Source: Helicobacter sp. (GTDB lineage Bacteria > Campylobacterota > Campylobacteria > Campylobacterales > Helicobacteraceae). Taken from it: a DNA stretch of 8,415 nt. Under the pieces are notes generated by a model, which saw only the letters and a program-made list of their open reading frames with translations, was not told the DNA's origin and did no database searches. This document shows positions 6,917 to 8,415 of this stretch, one piece after another. Where the stretch lies: NCBI GenBank assembly GCA_029264655.1, contig JARHZY010000132.1, forward strand, positions 1 through 8,415. The letters are read 5' to 3'. Made by a program: the position numbers and the translations under genes. How positions within the stretch are numbered: position 1 is the first letter of the stretch; every line of letters starts with the position of its first letter.

Positions 6917-7708
6917 CTATCTCCCTTCACTACAATTCTCTACAAAATCTTGAAAAATATCTATCTCACAAATATGCCCATTTTTATTTAGTTTAATATG
7001 CGGTATTTCATGACTATGGATAGCCCTATTTATATGTAAAATCCTTGAAGCATACTCTAAAGTTATGGGTATATCATGACTAATCGTAATTATAGTATGA
7101 AATTCGTTAATTGTTTTTAATATTTTATATATCTCAACTTGAGTTTGTGTATCTATATTTGATGTTGGTTCATCTAAAATTAAGAGTTTTGGATTGCCAA
7201 TTAATGCACGTGCAATAAACACTCTTTGACGTTGCCCACCACTTAAATCACTAATTTTTTTATATGCTAAATTTTGTATTCCCAATTGCTCTAAAATCTC
7301 AAAAGCTCTTAATCTTTGTTTATTATTTACCCTATAACCAAAAGTTTTTGTTTCTAATATACCCATTTCTACTATTTCTATCACCATAATTGGGAAATTT
7401 ATATTAATTTGTGTATTTTGTGGCACATAACCAATTTCTTTTTTACTTGCAAAAAGTGTAGGATTTGGGTAACTAATATTCCCTGTAAAGTTTGTTAAAA
7501 GTCCAAGTAAAATTTTAATAAAAGTTGTTTTTCCACCACCATTTGGACCTATGATTCCCAAAAATTCTCTATGCAGAATTTCAAAATTTATAGATTCAAA
7601 AATTTTTTCTTCATTGTAACTAAATGAAACATTATTACCACTTATAATAGGTATATGTTCTCTTGGTGCTGTTTGCATAATATCTATCTGCATTTCATGT
7701 TGTTTCAT
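6917..7708 (-). CDS. ABC transporter ATP-binding protein, zinc/manganese (ZnuC-like) family
   Basis: This 263-residue nucleotide-binding subunit is expected to power a metal-ion importer at the inner membrane. It is complete: Walker A GPNGGGKTT (54-62), Q-loop GYVPQ with Gln97, signature LSGGQ (155-159), Walker B LLILDEP with Glu180, and H-loop His211 (TISHD). The FPIMVIEIVEMG segment after the Q-loop and the HINR segment after the H-loop resemble ZnuC/MntB-type ATPases. The C-terminal third has several histidines (225, 231, 233, 237, 245), which may or may not matter for metal. The N-terminus is about 20 residues longer than typical, but AAAAGGG five bases before the ATG supports this start. 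No permease or binding-protein gene is in view, so the transported substrate is uncertain. Its stop is two bases from the mqo start. Confidence 0.88.
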   Translation of the reverse strand: MKQHEMQIDIMQTAPREHIPIISGNNVSFSYNEEKIFESINFEILHREFLGIIGPNGGGKTTFIKILLGLLTNFTGNISYPNPTLFASKKEIGYVPQNTQININFPIMVIEIVEMGILETKTFGYRVNNKQRLRAFEILEQLGIQNLAYKKISDLSGGQRQRVFIARALIGNPKLLILDEPTSNIDTQTQVEIYKILKTINEFHTIITISHDIPITLEYASRILHINRAIHSHEIPHIKLNKNGHICEIDIFQDFVENCSEGR

Positions 7709-7796
7709 ATTATCCCTTTTTTATCCACTCTATTTTATTATCTCTCATTTGGCATATTTAAAAAACAGAAAAATAAAGCTTGTAATTTTTATAAGT

Positions 7797-7805
7797 ATTA
7801 TACCA
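7797..7805 (-). promoter_or_regulatory. Extended -10 promoter (TGGTATAAT) for the ABC ATPase-mqo pair
   Basis: On the minus strand TATAAT (complement of 7797-7802) is preceded by TGG, a classical extended -10. The predicted start near 7790 gives a leader of about 80 bases to the ATG at 7708. No -35 hexamer is present; the DNA above is T-rich. A nearer TAAAAT (complement of 7732-7737) is a weaker alternative. Confidence 0.55.
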
Positions 7806-7841
7806 AATAATTGGAGTTAAAAAATAGACAATTAAATCTCT

Positions 7842-7857
7842 TTTAATGTCCATTAAA
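7842..7857. promoter_or_regulatory. Operator-like perfect dyad TTTAATG-TC-CATTAAA
   Basis: A 7-bp perfect inverted repeat with a 2-bp centre lies about 40 bp upstream of the extended -10 box, around position -50 to -65 of the predicted transcript start. A further ATTAAAT at 7831-7837 repeats one arm. The size and symmetry suit a dimeric helix-turn-helix regulator. It does not match the Fur or NikR consensus of H. pylori as I know them, so the regulator is unknown. Confidence 0.35.
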
Positions 7858-7860
7858 TTA

Positions 7861-7939
7861 TATGGCAATAAGCATCACAATACTACACTATTTCCTATAT
7901 TTCTATTTTACAATAACGATGTTTGCCATAGAAATATAG
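7861..7939. repeat. Two overlapping perfect inverted repeats (8 bp and 12 bp)
   Basis: CTATATTTCTAT (7895-7906) is the exact reverse complement of 7928-7939, giving a 12-bp stem with a 21-base loop. TATGGCAA (7861-7868) is the exact reverse complement of 7923-7930. The right arms share 7928-7930, so the full stems cannot both form at once. The order of pairing arms resembles an alternative-structure switch, but the strand and transcript are unknown. The block lies upstream of the ABC ATPase promoter and is not part of its predicted mRNA. Confidence 0.6.
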
Positions 7940-8281
7940 AATTAGAGATTTTCAAAATCTCAAAACTCAAATTGCTAAAATTTTAAGTTCGCAAATATAT
8001 TCACATCCATTCGTTAGATTACATAAAAATACTGCGATATACCAAAAAAATACTCCATTATATAAAACGCTTTAGTAGTTATCAAATTCTTGGATATATT
8101 GACATACAAGATAAAAATTATAGTAATGATATGCAAGCAAATAATATTTAGTTTTAGATTCTATAAACCAACATATAGCCTACATTTTTTATTTTCTTAT
8201 CTCAATAATACAAAGGATTACAATATTCATAAATCCAAACAAATTATATCTAAAGCTTTGTTGCAAAAATATATAAGTTAA
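7932..8281 (+). pseudogene. Possible decayed gene spanning two frames
   Basis: One plus-strand frame is open without a start from 7932 to the TAG at 8073-8075 and reads as plausible protein (for example FQNLKTQIAKILSSQIY, then HPFVRLHKNTAIYQK). A different frame, open from about 8065, continues through LDILTYKIKII and YNIHKSKQIISKALL to TAA at 8279-8281. The second stretch is longer than expected by chance in DNA this AT-rich, and the two could be joined by one frameshift. There is no ribosome binding site, no recognisable family, and the inverted repeats overlap its beginning. Chance remains a real alternative. Confidence 0.2.
7945..7961. repeat. Perfect 8-bp palindrome GAGATTTT-C-AAAATCTC
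   Basis: This compact dyad with a single central base lies five bases after the 12-bp inverted repeat. With so short a centre it is more like a protein-binding site than an RNA hairpin. It may also be part of a terminator for the minus-strand gene ending at 8327, but that gene is about 360 bases away and no T-tract follows on the minus strand. Confidence 0.5.
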
Positions 8282-8326
8282 AACTATGTATTGTTACAAA
8301 TAACACTCTACAAAGCAAAGATTCTT

Positions 8327-8415
8327 TCATGTTGTACTATTACTCACCTTACCCCACATAAGTTTATATTTGCGTTTAACAAATTCTACTTCTTCTTGTG
8401 TTTTTTGGAGCTGTT
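8327..8415 (-). CDS. 3' end of an unrecognised charged protein (partial)
   Basis: On the minus strand one frame is open from the window edge for 28 codons to TGA (8329-8327); the other two frames stop within 14 codons. The visible C-terminus (LQKTQEEVEFVKRKYKLMWG, then a short polar tail ending STT) is rich in Lys and Glu and would form an amphipathic helix, possibly a coiled coil. The protein extends beyond the window. I do not recognise the family. Confidence 0.5.
   Translation of the reverse strand, partial: QLQKTQEEVEFVKRKYKLMWGKVSNSTT

Larger units (their letters stand above)
7709..8326. other. Non-coding, structure-rich spacer upstream of the ABC ATPase gene
   Basis: This 618-base stretch lies between two minus-strand genes. 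It holds the probable promoter of the ABC ATPase-mqo pair, an operator-like dyad (7842-7857), a cluster of inverted repeats (7861-7961), the palindrome TAAAATTTTA at 7976-7985, and a possible broken reading frame on the plus strand (7932-8281). No intact gene with a start codon and ribosome binding site is supported. Confidence 0.65.

Noticed and set aside
8090..8281. A 63-codon plus-strand frame as an intact gene
   Set aside because: It begins at TTG with no ribosome binding site and reads as low-complexity AT-rich protein; it is kept only as part of a possible decayed gene.
8065..8281. Faint resemblance of the decayed frame to the C-terminal region of retroelement reverse transcriptases
   Set aside because: The resemblance is a loose pattern in low-complexity sequence, with no catalytic motif and no element structure.

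Overview
The window looks like chromosomal DNA of a Helicobacter species other than H. pylori, probably an enterohepatic type, within the Campylobacterota. The evidence is very AT-rich DNA, TATAAT-type -10 boxes without clear -35 boxes, and five full-length proteins that recall, from memory, H. pylori ProS, DdlA, MiaA and Mqo (HP0086 type) and a Zn/Mn-type ABC ATPase. No database search was possible, so the genus is an inference.

Layout: (1) Positions 1-149 hold the 3' end of an unrecognised plus-strand gene. A 557-base non-coding stretch follows. It contains a degenerate 15-16 bp tandem repeat (152-312), a possible decayed reading frame (411-587) and a probable promoter. (2) proS runs on the plus strand; its real start is 707, not the upstream ATG at 671. 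(3) A 644-base convergent gap separates proS from ddl. (4) ddl is on the minus strand and very probably starts at a TTG codon (4128), placed well behind a Shine-Dalgarno sequence. (5) miaA is on the plus strand, divergent from ddl; a palindromic ATTATAAT between them reads as a -10 box in both directions. (6) A 321-base convergent gap holds AT-rich hairpins. (7) A minus-strand pair, metal-type ABC ATPase then mqo, is separated by only two bases. (8) A 618-base non-coding stretch follows, with a promoter for the pair, an operator-like dyad, a cluster of strong inverted repeats and a possible decayed gene. The 3' end of a further minus-strand gene lies at the right edge.

Functionally these are mostly housekeeping genes: tRNA charging (ProS), tRNA A37 modification (MiaA), peptidoglycan precursor synthesis (Ddl) and malate oxidation feeding electrons to the quinone pool (Mqo). 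The least ordinary points are the ABC ATPase with no permease or binding protein in view that is translationally linked to mqo, the tandem-repeat block, and the structured spacer at 7861-7961. I saw no convincing new defence system, mobile element, CRISPR array, tRNA or rRNA.
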